Positions 15,894 to 25,020 of a DNA stretch of 64,000 nucleotides are shown here, one piece after another (within the stretch, counting starts at the first letter, position 1; every line of letters starts with the position of its first letter). Source of the DNA: Polyangiaceae bacterium (GTDB taxonomy: Bacteria > Myxococcota_A > Polyangia > Polyangiales > Polyangiaceae). The position numbers and the translations under genes are program-made. The stretch lies in the NCBI GenBank assembly GCA_029266615.1, contig JAQSWN010000032.1:27393-91392 (forward strand), read 5' to 3'. The notes under the pieces were generated by a model. It had not been told where the DNA came from and ran no database searches. It worked only from the letters and a program-made list of their open reading frames with translations.

Positions 15894-18299
15894 TCAGAAC
15901 GGTGGCGGCGGCGCTTCCGGCAACGTGCCCGGGGTCGCTTCTGAGACGGGCGGCGGGAGTGGCTGGGCGGTGGCGGGAGCCGTGGCGGCGGCAGCCTCGT
16001 CGTCGCGCGGCGCGGCGGGCGCGACTTCGGACGGCGCGGCGGCTTCGGGCGCGGGAGCGCTGACTTCGGTGGGGGCGGTCCCGTCCAGGTATTCTTCTTC
16101 GATGCCTTCGCCGATTTCCGGCGACGCGAGGAGGCCGGTGATCGGATCGATGCGCACGGTGACGATGCCGGCGGGGCGCGGAAAGTCGACGGCAGGGCGA
16201 CCCTGTTCGGCGACTTTCATGAAGCTTATCCAGATCGGCAGCGCGGTGACGGCGCCGGCTTCGCCCCAGCCGAGCGGCAGAGCTTCGTCGTAGCCGACCC
16301 AAACGCCAGCCACGTAGTCCGTGGAGTAGCCCACGAACCAGGCGTCTTTTGCCTGGTTCGTGGTGCCGGTCTTTCCGGCGAGTGGCCGCTGCAGTGAGTT
16401 GGCGCTCTTGGCGGTGCCCTCTTTGACGACGCTCGTGAGGCCGCTCGTGATCAGGTACGCCACTTCCGGAGGGATGACTTGGCGGGGTGGAGGCTGGGGC
16501 GGCAGCGCGAACTCACGACCCGAGGAGTCCGTAATGCGCTTGACCAACACCGGCGGGCGGTACTCGCCGGCGGCGGCGTAGGTGGCAACGGCCGCGGTGA
16601 GCTCGAGGGGCGTGACCTCATAGGCGCCGAGCGCGAGCGACGGTGTGGGCGCGAGCGGCGACTCGATGCCGAGAGATTTGGCAAACTCGACGACGTTGGG
16701 GGCCCCGACTTCTTCGAGGATCTTTTGAGCGGCGGTGTTGTCGCTGATCGCGAGCGCCTCGCGGACGCGCAGCTTGTATTCGGTCGCGTCCGGCGCCACG
16801 CCGGGGGGCGGCTTCTTCTTCAAGTCTTTGCCGCTGCGGGTGAGGCTCAGGACGCTGCCGAGCGTGAGGCGGCGTGAGTGCAGCGCGTAGCCGTAGACGA
16901 GCGGTTTGAAAGCGGAGCCAGGTTGACGACGGGCTTGGGTCGAACGATCCAAGCCGCCCGCGACGGCCTCGTAGCTGCCGATGAGGGCCCGCACCTCGCG
17001 GCTCCGTGGCTCGAGCGCGACGAAGGCGGCTTCGGGGCCGAGCTCCAGCCGGAGCTCCGCTTTGCCGCCGGGGGAGTCCGGCAGCGAAAGCACGCGAACG
17101 CGTAGGGCGGCGCCTTCACGCGAGAACTCGCTCGGGGCGAGGCGCTTCGGGTTGAAGCGCTCTTCGTGCCGCAAGTCGATGCGGCCGAGCACCACCCCGA
17201 CTTGCACGTCCAGCGTCCCCGAGCGGTCGTCCAGCCCCGTGACCTTGCCGACGTAGACCTTGTTCTGCTTGGGAGTGCCGCTCTCCGCGGGTCCCCACAG
17301 CTTGCGCTCTTCTTGCGTGTAGGGCGGGAGCGCCTTTTGGCGTACGAGGTACTGATCCAGCGCGTCGCGGGTTGCCTTGCGGGCCGCGGCTTGGAGCGCC
17401 GGGTCGATGGTCGTCTCCACCACGAAGCCGCCCCGAGCTGCGGCCTCCCCCGCGACTTTGACGAGGAGCCGCTTGACGTGCTCCACCACTTCTGGCGCGA
17501 GCTCCGACTCGCCTTCGCTCACGGGGGCGAGGCGGAGCGGGCGCTGCTCTGCGTCGTCGTAAACCTCACGGGTGATGAAGCCTTTGTCCAGCAGCTGCGA
17601 GAGCACGTAGTGCCGGCGCTGCATGGAGAGGGTCACGTCCCGTCGCGGGGAGTAGCGCTCGGGGGACGCGACGAGACCCGACAAGGTGGCCGCCTCCGCG
17701 ACGTCCAGCTCTCGGACGCGCTTGCCGAAGTAGTAGCGAGAGGCTTCTTCCACACCGTAGCGGCCGTGTCCGAGATAGATCTGATTCAGGTAGAGCGAGA
17801 GGATCTCGTCCTTGGACAGCTCGTGCTCCAGCCGCCGCGCGAGGATGGTTTCCTTGATCTTACGCTCGTAGGTACGCTCGGGCGCGAGCAGCACGTTCTT
17901 CACCACCTGCTGGGTGATCGTGCTCGCGCCCTGACGCGAACGACCCGAGCGCAAGTTGACGGCGAGCGCGCGCAGCATACCGAGGTAGTTGAGGCCCTCG
18001 TGCTGGTAGAAGCTCGCGTCCTCGGCCGCGAGGAAGGCCAGTTTGACGTGATTGGGGATCTCCGCGAACTTGACGACGGTGCGGCGCTCCGTGAAGAGGC
18101 TCGCCAGCACCGCGCCGTCTCGCGAGAGCACGCGCGTCACCTGCGGCGGCTCGTAGCCTTTACGAACCTTGTCCAGAGTGGGCAGCTTCGCTTCGTAGTG
18201 GCGCACCACCAAGACCACGGCCACGGCCGAGAGCACCAACACGGCCAGGGCCGACAGCCCTGCGATTTTTAGGAGCTTGAGAGCGCGCGCGCGATTCAC
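15894..18299 (-). CDS. Class A penicillin-binding protein (PBP1A-type transglycosylase/transpeptidase)
   Basis: 801 residues. One N-terminal membrane anchor (IAGLSALAVLVLSAVAVVLV) is followed by a GT51 glycosyltransferase domain at about residues 80-240 (LAAEDASFYQHEGLN, GASTITQQVVKN, LNQIYLGHGRYGVEEASRYY). The transpeptidase domain has PGSAFKPLVYGYAL (SxxK, catalytic Ser), SDN in ISDNTAAQKIL, and AGKTGTTNQAKDAWFVGY (KTG). The C-terminal 80 residues are Ala/Pro/Glu-rich. It polymerises and cross-links peptidoglycan at the inner membrane. A Ser/Thr kinase gene ends 11 bp upstream, so the two are probably co-transcribed. The pattern is complete and no catalytic residue is missing. Confidence 0.95.
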   Translation of the reverse strand: MNRARALKLLKIAGLSALAVLVLSAVAVVLVVRHYEAKLPTLDKVRKGYEPPQVTRVLSRDGAVLASLFTERRTVVKFAEIPNHVKLAFLAAEDASFYQHEGLNYLGMLRALAVNLRSGRSRQGASTITQQVVKNVLLAPERTYERKIKETILARRLEHELSKDEILSLYLNQIYLGHGRYGVEEASRYYFGKRVRELDVAEAATLSGLVASPERYSPRRDVTLSMQRRHYVLSQLLDKGFITREVYDDAEQRPLRLAPVSEGESELAPEVVEHVKRLLVKVAGEAAARGGFVVETTIDPALQAAARKATRDALDQYLVRQKALPPYTQEERKLWGPAESGTPKQNKVYVGKVTGLDDRSGTLDVQVGVVLGRIDLRHEERFNPKRLAPSEFSREGAALRVRVLSLPDSPGGKAELRLELGPEAAFVALEPRSREVRALIGSYEAVAGGLDRSTQARRQPGSAFKPLVYGYALHSRRLTLGSVLSLTRSGKDLKKKPPPGVAPDATEYKLRVREALAISDNTAAQKILEEVGAPNVVEFAKSLGIESPLAPTPSLALGAYEVTPLELTAAVATYAAAGEYRPPVLVKRITDSSGREFALPPQPPPRQVIPPEVAYLITSGLTSVVKEGTAKSANSLQRPLAGKTGTTNQAKDAWFVGYSTDYVAGVWVGYDEALPLGWGEAGAVTALPIWISFMKVAEQGRPAVDFPRPAGIVTVRIDPITGLLASPEIGEGIEEEYLDGTAPTEVSAPAPEAAAPSEVAPAAPRDDEAAAATAPATAQPLPPPVSEATPGTLPEAPPPPF

Positions 18300-18310
18300 G
18301 GCTTCGTGAC

Positions 18311-19387
18311 CTACGGCGAGAGCGCTTTCATCACCAGCACGGCGATGAGCACGCCCGCGAACAAGCAGGCGGCCGCAACGATGACCAGCAGCTTGGCGCT
18401 GGGACCGCTGCCCTTGGCGAGCTCCACCGGCGACCCGGTCGTGGTGAGCTTCGCGTCCGCGCCGGGACCCGAGGGCGTAGGGCCTACGGCGGGCAGCGCC
18501 TTGGCGGCCGCGCCGCCGAAGGGACGGAGCGCCTCCCCGAACTCACCCGCGGTTTGGAAGCGGTCGTCCGGCTGCTTCTGCAGCGCTTTGGCCAGCACTT
18601 CGTCCAGCGCCTTGGGGAACTTGCGATCGGCAACGCGCTCGCTGAGCGAGATAATCGGATCCGTCACGTGCTTCTGGATGTACTCCATGGGCGTGCGCGC
18701 GGAGAACGGCAGCTTACCGGTGAGCACTTCGTACAAGATGACCGCCAGCGAGTAGATGTCGCTGCGAGCGTCCAGCGTCTTGCCCTGGGCCTGCTCGGGA
18801 GACATGAACTCCGGCGTGCCGAAGACCATTCCCTCTTGCGTCAAAATCACGGAGCCGGGCTGCATCTGCCGCTCCGTCACTTTGGCGAGCCCGAAGTCCA
18901 AGACCTTGGGGAAGTCGTTCATGCCGCCCTGCTTGGAGAGAAAGATGTTCTCCGGTTTCAAGTCGCGGTGCACGATACCGAGCTCGTGCGCCTCCTGCAG
19001 CGCCCCGCAAACCTGGATCAGGATCGGGATGGCGCGATCCGCGGCCATGGGGCCCTCCTTCCTGACCGTTTGATTCAGGTTACGGCCCTCGAGCATCTCC
19101 ATGACGATGTAGAGCGAGCCGTCGTCTTCGAGCTCCCCGTACATGAACACCTTGACTGTGTTCGGGTGCGTCAGCTGGCTCATGGCGCGAGCCTCGCGAC
19201 GGAAGCGCGAGGTCAGGTCCTTGCGCCCTGCGAGCTTCGGATGGAGGATCTTGATTGCCACCATCCGGTTCATCGCCGGCTGCTCCGCCTTGTAGACGGA
19301 ACCCATGCCCCCCGTGCCGATTTTCTCCAGGACCTTGAACTGGCCGCCGAGTAGCTCGCGGCCGATGAAAGGGTCCTTGGGGCGCAT
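18311..19387 (-). CDS. Eukaryote-type Ser/Thr protein kinase with C-terminal membrane anchor
   Basis: 358 residues from ATG 19387 (MRPKDPFIGRELLGGQF). The frame extends upstream, but that part is antisense to pgeF and is not included. Kinase motifs are IGTGGMGSVYKAE (glycine loop), MVAIKIL (Lys), IVHRDLKPENIFL (catalytic Asp), VLDFGLAK and FGTPEFMSPEQAQ. After a Pro/Ala/Gly linker comes one hydrophobic helix (KLLVIVAAACLFAGVLIAVL) and a very short tail, with no PASTA repeats. This is the common myxobacterial PknB-like form, with no extracellular sensor. Its position directly upstream of the PBP gene suggests a role in cell-wall control. Confidence 0.93.
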   Translation of the reverse strand: MRPKDPFIGRELLGGQFKVLEKIGTGGMGSVYKAEQPAMNRMVAIKILHPKLAGRKDLTSRFRREARAMSQLTHPNTVKVFMYGELEDDGSLYIVMEMLEGRNLNQTVRKEGPMAADRAIPILIQVCGALQEAHELGIVHRDLKPENIFLSKQGGMNDFPKVLDFGLAKVTERQMQPGSVILTQEGMVFGTPEFMSPEQAQGKTLDARSDIYSLAVILYEVLTGKLPFSARTPMEYIQKHVTDPIISLSERVADRKFPKALDEVLAKALQKQPDDRFQTAGEFGEALRPFGGAAAKALPAVGPTPSGPGADAKLTTTGSPVELAKGSGPSAKLLVIVAAACLFAGVLIAVLVMKALSP

Positions 19388-19411
19388 TGGGCCACAGCAA
19401 TACCAAAACTT

Positions 19412-20221
19412 ATGCCCGGAAGCGATTTGAACCAGATTGAGCGAGCGTTCGGCACCGGCCCGCACCATCAAAGCCCCGTTCTGCTCCGGGCGGGCTTTCG
19501 CCACGCCTTCTTCACCCGCCTCGGCGGAGCGTCCGAAGGGCCGTTCCACAGCCTGAGCTTCTCCACGGCCGTCGGGGACGACCCCGAGCACGTGGAGGAA
19601 AATTTGAGACGCGCGGGCGAGCTGCTCGGCGTGGACCCGTCGCGAATCTTGTATCTGTCTCAGGTGCACGGCCGAGAAGCGCGCTTCTATGGGCAGCCGA
19701 TGCGGCGCGCCGAAACGATAACCCTGGAGGGTGACGCTATCGGCGGCTCCGATCCAGGCTCCGCCTACGGCGTGCGCTCCGCGGACTGTGTTCCGATCTT
19801 GGTCGCGGACGCGCAAAGCGGCGCCGTCATGGCGATTCACGCCGGGTGGCGTGGCGTCGTGCGCGGGGCGGTAGAGGCGGGGGTCGCCCGGTTGCGCGAG
19901 CAATCGCCCCACGGCGCCGAGCTCTTGGCGGCGATTGGCCCTCACATCTCTCGCGCTGCCTTCGAGGTCTCCGAGGAAGTGGCCGCGGAGCTCGAGGTCG
20001 CGTGCCCCGTTCCGGGTGCCGTCACCCGCCACGCCGAGGCAAAACCGCACGTGGACTTACGTTTCATCGTCACGCAAAAGCTGCTCGCGCTCGGCCTTAC
20101 TGAAGCGAACGTGGACCAGGTCGGTGGCTGCACCGTGCTCTCACGGGAGCGGTATTTCTCATTCCGGCGTGACGGTAAAGTCAGCGGCAGGCACCTTTCC
20201 GCCATCGTCCCGCGCGCGTGA
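19412..20221 (+). CDS. pgeF: Peptidoglycan editing factor PgeF (YfiH/YlmD laccase-domain family)
   Basis: 269 residues. Family signatures are HAFFTRLGGASEGPFHSLSF, LYLSQVHG, VRSADCVPILVADAQSGAVM, the metal-site block IHAGWRGVVRGAVEAGV, IGPHISRAAFEV and CTVLSRERYFSFRRDG. These proteins keep L-Ala in position one of peptidoglycan precursors by removing misincorporated L-Ser (PgeF role in E. coli); members are also reported to act on purine nucleosides. The gene is divergent from the kinase-PBP pair with a 24 bp gap, giving a three-gene cell-wall locus. The start at 19412 gives the usual family length. Confidence 0.9.
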   Translation: MPGSDLNQIERAFGTGPHHQSPVLLRAGFRHAFFTRLGGASEGPFHSLSFSTAVGDDPEHVEENLRRAGELLGVDPSRILYLSQVHGREARFYGQPMRRAETITLEGDAIGGSDPGSAYGVRSADCVPILVADAQSGAVMAIHAGWRGVVRGAVEAGVARLREQSPHGAELLAAIGPHISRAAFEVSEEVAAELEVACPVPGAVTRHAEAKPHVDLRFIVTQKLLALGLTEANVDQVGGCTVLSRERYFSFRRDGKVSGRHLSAIVPRA

Positions 20222-20269
20222 GCGGCTTGCCGGTCGTCACGTTTCGATAGATGCTGAAGGTGTTTTTTC

Positions 20270-21910
20270 ATGGCCTTCGCAGTTATCTGCAAGAGCTGCC
20301 AAGCTCGCTTTCTTCTCAATGACGACCTGTTGCGGCGCAAAGTGGCCGGGCGCGTCGTCACCGTGCGCTGCCGACAGTGTCACGCGCCGATCGAGGTCGA
20401 CGCCTCCGCCGTCGATCCAGAGCGCGTAGTGGCGACCGCGAGCAAGCCGGACCTTCCTGGGCCGCCGCCGCCCTCGCCGCTCACACCAGTCAAAGCGACG
20501 CTCAACTACAAGCCTGCGCCTTCCCCGCCTCGCCCCGCCAAGTCTGCCACGTTGATTGGGATCGGCGGGCCACCGCGACCCGGCGGCGTCAGCGAGATGG
20601 TCGCGCTGTCGCAAGGGCTCCTCAACATGGCCCCGCCACTTCCGGCCGGCCCCCGCGGATTTCCGGAGCCGCCCCCGCCCCCGAGCGGGATCGAAGACAT
20701 TTCCGGAGACTGGGAGATCCCCGAGGCGAAGACCCCGTTGATGTCCGCCGCCGACACCGCGCCCGAGAGCGTGGATGACTTCATCGAGGAGCTTGCCCCG
20801 AGCGTTCCCCCGCCCCCCGAAGAAGAGCAGCCCAGCTCCGTGGGTACGCCGGCGCTGAGCGCGCTCGTGCATCACGACCAGGTGCCGAAGCGACGCAGTG
20901 ACGACTTCTTCGCGAACACCGGCGGCACGGTCCCGCTCGACTTGGGAGCGCCGACAATCGACGTTTCGACTCTGGACGCATCGGACCCGCCGCCAGCCGG
21001 GCCTAGCATCGATATTTCGAGCTTCGACGTAGCCCCCGCGCGCAGGCAGACGCTGCCCCTGTTCGGCATGCAAGACGCCGCGCCCTCGTCGAGCCCCCAG
21101 GCGAGCTCGCTGAGCCCCGCGTCTATCGACCGCCCCCCGCCGAGTCAACGCCCTGACAGCATGCGCTCGCGGCGTCACGTCGTCGCCCCCTCGACGAAGA
21201 GCGATCCCCCACCCGCGCCGAGCCAGCGACGTAGTGTGTTGGCGTTACCAGTGTTGTTGGTGCTGGCCGCCGCCGCGGGCTTCTTGATCTGGAAGCGTAG
21301 CGGAGGGCCAACCGAGAGCCTTGCTTCGGTGGAGCCGGTCCCTCAGACCCAGGCGTCCGCCCCCGCCGAGCCACCTACCGTCGCGCCCGCGCCGACGACG
21401 GAACCCGTCGCCATCGCGCCGACGGCCGCGGCCGACGACGTCACGTTCCAGACGACGCCGACGCGAGGACCGGAGAGAGCGACCGCGTCGCCGACGGAGC
21501 GCCAACCTCAAGCGCCTTCGAGCACCAAGCCAACGACGGAGCCGGAGCCCAGCGCGAAAGCCAAGGTGGAGGCTCCCTCCGAGCCCGCCCTGTCCGCGCC
21601 AAAAGAGGAACCGAAGCCGGACGTGCCGAGCGAGCCCGCGGGGCCGTTCGATCGTGCGGCGGCGGCGGCCGCGCTCACTTCGGCGGCCAGCGCGGCGTCG
21701 ACGTGTCGTAAAGACGGCGATCCGTCCGGTACTGCGAGCGTCGTCATCACCTTCGCTCCTTCCGGCCGCGTGACGAGCGCCAACCTCGGCGGACCTCCAT
21801 TCGCCGGCACGCCCACTGGAGGCTGCATCGCCGCAGCGCTTCGTAAGGCGCGCGTGCCCGCATTCGAAGGCGAGCGGGTCACCGTCAGCAAGACGATCGT
21901 CGTTCAGTAG
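20270..21910 (+). CDS. Zinc-ribbon single-pass membrane protein with AgmX/PglI-like C-terminal domain
   Basis: 546 residues. The N-terminal MJ0042/GYF-associated zinc ribbon has CKSCQARF and CRQCHAPI (four Cys, residues about 8-45). A long Pro/Ser/Ala-rich cytoplasmic region follows (about 60-320), then one membrane helix (VLALPVLLVLAAAAGFLIWK, near 325-345), another Pro/Glu-rich linker, and a compact C-terminal domain (GTASVVITFAPSGRVTSANL, GCIAAALRKARVPAFEGERV). The C-terminal domain resembles the TonB-C-like domain of myxobacterial AgmX/PglI gliding-motility proteins. Function is not known; a structural or energy-coupling envelope role is plausible. It follows pgeF by 48 bp on the same strand. 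Confidence 0.8.
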   Translation: MAFAVICKSCQARFLLNDDLLRRKVAGRVVTVRCRQCHAPIEVDASAVDPERVVATASKPDLPGPPPPSPLTPVKATLNYKPAPSPPRPAKSATLIGIGGPPRPGGVSEMVALSQGLLNMAPPLPAGPRGFPEPPPPPSGIEDISGDWEIPEAKTPLMSAADTAPESVDDFIEELAPSVPPPPEEEQPSSVGTPALSALVHHDQVPKRRSDDFFANTGGTVPLDLGAPTIDVSTLDASDPPPAGPSIDISSFDVAPARRQTLPLFGMQDAAPSSSPQASSLSPASIDRPPPSQRPDSMRSRRHVVAPSTKSDPPPAPSQRRSVLALPVLLVLAAAAGFLIWKRSGGPTESLASVEPVPQTQASAPAEPPTVAPAPTTEPVAIAPTAAADDVTFQTTPTRGPERATASPTERQPQAPSSTKPTTEPEPSAKAKVEAPSEPALSAPKEEPKPDVPSEPAGPFDRAAAAAALTSAASAASTCRKDGDPSGTASVVITFAPSGRVTSANLGGPPFAGTPTGGCIAAALRKARVPAFEGERVTVSKTIVVQ

Positions 21911-21917
21911 CGGAGTT

Positions 21918-24900
21918 CTAGGGGCCGACGTCCTCGCCGGATGGCGCGCTCAAGTCCGACGGCTCTTTACCGCGCGCGACCACGTTGGAAGCTTGCGTGA
22001 GGATGTCCGGGTTCACCGCGACGTCGCTCTCCATGCCACTGACCGAACCGTGGCAGCCACCGCACATGCCGTCGAAGAGCTCTCGGCGGAAGCCTTGGCG
22101 CACGACCTCGCCTGGATAAAATTGCATCTCTTCGCGCTGAAGGTGCGGCGCCGGCCCGCCGTCGTCCGCGAGCGTGGTCATGAGCTCCAGCAGGATTGGC
22201 GAGCCGCCCCGCAAGCGCATCGCCGCGGAGCCGTCCGCATAGATCTCCGGAACGCCGAGCAGCTGGCGACGCGAGTAAACTTGGCCGAAGTCGTCGCTGG
22301 CTACGAAGCTCGGATCCAGCTCGGCAAAGGTCTTGCCGCCTTGGGGCGGCAAGCTCTCCCACACCGCGCGTAGGGCGGGGCCACTGTCGATGCGGCGCCC
22401 GCTGCGCGTATTCTGGAAGACGAGACTAGCCAGCAAGTTGACGTCCAATATGGTGACGTCCGAGTATCGGGGATCCCCGCCGACCTGCGAGGCGCCGTTG
22501 GCTTCGTCCAAGCGCGAGGTAAAAACGCCGATCGAAGAGCGCGGGTAGATGGCGGCCGGCCAGAGCTCGTCTTGACCGCCGCTGACGAGCGGCGTCCGCG
22601 CACCGGTGCTTGGGTTGATCGACACGATGTCGAAGTTGCCGCTGAAGTCGTCCAGCGCGACGACGTTCGCGGCGTAGCTCACCAAAATGTCCCCGTTCGG
22701 TAGCGGCGCCGGGCTCTTGTACGCGCCTTGGGTGCCGGAGAGCTTGCCGGTGGCGGCGGGGTCCAAGAGCCGAATCGAGTGCTGATAAAAGTCCGGGCTC
22801 GGGTAGTCGATGGCGGCCGGGTCCTGCACGAACGCAGCCGGGTCGTCCCCCCGTTGGTCGATGCCCAAGCTGCGATTGACGAGCGCGAGCGCGCCGGCTC
22901 CGTGTGCGGCGCCGCGCTCACTGAAGATCGCAGCGAGGTTCTTGTCGGACAGCTCCACCACGTCCGTGAATTGATTGAACCCGATGGTCCCGCGTTGGCC
23001 GAACAGCGGGTGATAGTCCCCGCCGTCCAAGTTCATTCGCCGCCCCGCGAGCTGGTAGAAGCCGGGCTGGCGCTTTTCCGTCACCAGCATCAGGCGACCG
23101 TCCCGCATGAAGCTCGGCGACAGCTCTTGGTTGAGCAAGAACGTCAGTTGGCGAACCTTGCCGTTTTCCAGCACGTACAGGTTCGCGTTCAGCTTGGTCG
23201 GATCGGCGGGAGTGCGTTGGGGACCGGAGTAGCCGGGAAAGCTCGACGTTGCCGTCACGTTACCGCGCGTCGAGACGAAGACCAGCCGGTCGTCGGCTGA
23301 GAACACGGGGTCGAAATTGTGGACGAGCTCGCCGTTGTCGGGCACCGCGCCGCCGGTGTCGTCCACGGCCGCCGCCGCGATCGCCGGCTCCAGTGCGCAC
23401 GACGTGCCGTCTATCACATACACGCCGAGCGGCACCGACTCCGAGGCGCGGGCCGAGAACGCGATGCGCTTGCCGTCCCAAGAGACGGTGGGGCGCCGCA
23501 CGTCGGCGGTCGCGGGCAGGCCGCACAGGGCGGACAAGCTCTCTTCTGCACCGACCGTGACCGCGCCGGTTTCGTCTTCCGTTGCTGCGACGCGCACCAG
23601 CTCCGCGCCGCCCGCGAACGTGCCGTAGTCCTGGACCCAGTCGCGCCCCGGCGCGGGGCCGCGCCGCACGAAAACGATGCCGGACAGGCCGCGCTCCGGC
23701 ATTCGCGCTTGGCGCTCCAGCTCGATCCACGCGGCGATGACGCAGTATTCGCTCTGATCGTCCAGGGGACCGGTCATGGATGCGTCTCCGTCGCAAACGG
23801 GTGGACGCTCGGCGAAGAGCGGCCCGCCGCGATGCAAGATGCCCGGGCCGTTGGGGGCGGGAACGAGGTTCTTGCGGACCAACCGGCTCGCTTCCGGATT
23901 AGGCGCGTCGAGCGCCAGCTGCTCCAGCGTCAGGTCGTAGTTCTTGCGCGTTGCGGGCAGGCCGAAGTGGCCGCCGCTGCCGCCGCGCAGGCGGTAGTCG
24001 TGGAACATCGACGACGAGTGACAGCCGAGCATCATGCAGCCTCGGCGCACCAACATGGGCTGCACGCGCTCCGTGAAAAACTCGAAGCCAGGGCTGGTGT
24101 CCACGTTGGTAGGGCCGCCCTTTTCGGTCGCCCAATCCAAGAGCGCCTGGTAGCCGGCGTCGGCCGTGCTCTCGAAGACGGTGCCGCCTTCGTGAAAGGT
24201 TCCTCCCGCGGAAGCCGCCAACGGCCGGCGCACGATCTCGCTCAGCGGTGAGTCGCTCGATACGTAGTCTCGGGTCGCGAAGTAGTTCCAACGCACTTGC
24301 TCGGGGCCGCTGCCGCAGGTGAGGTGCAGGGAGTTGGAAGGCGAGCCGTGGCAGTTGGAAGCGGCGCAGCTCTTTCCCAGCACCGAGTTCACTCGCTCCT
24401 GGAACGTGCCGAAATCCGCGGACTCGGGATCGCGGTTCGGGTCGAACGCGGGGTCGGTTCCGATCGTCTCCGAGCAGTCGGTGGTCGCGTATTGCTTGTC
24501 CGCTTGGCGCGCGTTGTTCGCGGCCGCGCCGTTCTCCATCCACGTTTGAAGCTGCGTGAAGGAGGTGGAGGAGATATCGATCGGCGAGCCGCCCTGGTGG
24601 GCGATGTGCGAATCGATGACGAGGGGGGTGTTGCTCTTCCAGTTGGTGAGCGCGAGCTTGAAGTCGGGCGCCACCTTCACGAGCAACCCCGGCATACCGT
24701 ACGGACCGTAGTTGACGAGCAGGTCCCGCCGTTTGATGAGGTCGTCGTACGACGCAAGGCTCAGATTGCCGAGAGCGTTGCCCTTGTCGTCCGCGCTGAC
24801 GTGGCAGCCAGCTTTGGCCGGACCCTCCGCACAGGACCGCTCCAAGATTGGGCCGATGCGCCGTTGATAGAAGTTCGTCTCCGCCGGCTGTTCCTTGCGG

Positions 24901-24971
24901 TCGCACCCCATGGACGCGAGCAGCAAGGGCGCGCACAACCCGACGGACCAACGCTTGTAAAGCGACAGCAT
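21918..24971 (-). CDS. Large PD40/TolB-like lipoprotein with four CxnCH (haem c-type) motifs
   Basis: 1017 residues. The lipobox LASMGC places the lipid-modified Cys at residue 23. Candidate haem-binding motifs are C47-x8-C56-H57, C202-x4-C207-H208, C312-x4-C317-H318 and MCGGCHG near residue 970; only the last is the classical CxxCH. Between about residues 440 and 860 the sequence carries WD40-like/PD40 beta-propeller repeats (RRPTVSWDGKRIAFSARASE, HNFDPVFSADDRLVFVSTRG, SPAPLPNGDILVSYAANVVA). It is probably exported and anchored in the periplasm or outer membrane. It is last in a three-gene minus-strand set with a HEAT protein and a hydrazine-synthase-alpha-like protein. Biochemical role is unknown. 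Confidence 0.8.
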   Translation of the reverse strand: MLSLYKRWSVGLCAPLLLASMGCDRKEQPAETNFYQRRIGPILERSCAEGPAKAGCHVSADDKGNALGNLSLASYDDLIKRRDLLVNYGPYGMPGLLVKVAPDFKLALTNWKSNTPLVIDSHIAHQGGSPIDISSTSFTQLQTWMENGAAANNARQADKQYATTDCSETIGTDPAFDPNRDPESADFGTFQERVNSVLGKSCAASNCHGSPSNSLHLTCGSGPEQVRWNYFATRDYVSSDSPLSEIVRRPLAASAGGTFHEGGTVFESTADAGYQALLDWATEKGGPTNVDTSPGFEFFTERVQPMLVRRGCMMLGCHSSSMFHDYRLRGGSGGHFGLPATRKNYDLTLEQLALDAPNPEASRLVRKNLVPAPNGPGILHRGGPLFAERPPVCDGDASMTGPLDDQSEYCVIAAWIELERQARMPERGLSGIVFVRRGPAPGRDWVQDYGTFAGGAELVRVAATEDETGAVTVGAEESLSALCGLPATADVRRPTVSWDGKRIAFSARASESVPLGVYVIDGTSCALEPAIAAAAVDDTGGAVPDNGELVHNFDPVFSADDRLVFVSTRGNVTATSSFPGYSGPQRTPADPTKLNANLYVLENGKVRQLTFLLNQELSPSFMRDGRLMLVTEKRQPGFYQLAGRRMNLDGGDYHPLFGQRGTIGFNQFTDVVELSDKNLAAIFSERGAAHGAGALALVNRSLGIDQRGDDPAAFVQDPAAIDYPSPDFYQHSIRLLDPAATGKLSGTQGAYKSPAPLPNGDILVSYAANVVALDDFSGNFDIVSINPSTGARTPLVSGGQDELWPAAIYPRSSIGVFTSRLDEANGASQVGGDPRYSDVTILDVNLLASLVFQNTRSGRRIDSGPALRAVWESLPPQGGKTFAELDPSFVASDDFGQVYSRRQLLGVPEIYADGSAAMRLRGGSPILLELMTTLADDGGPAPHLQREEMQFYPGEVVRQGFRRELFDGMCGGCHGSVSGMESDVAVNPDILTQASNVVARGKEPSDLSAPSGEDVGP

Positions 24972-25020
24972 GTCCTCGCCCGTGTACTAGCACGCTCGAA
25001 CGCGTGGGGAGGTGTGGGTA

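Noticed and set aside
17166..18272. A 368-codon plus-strand frame opposite the PBP gene
   Set aside because: Shadow of the class A PBP; composition and lack of any motif identify it as antisense translation.
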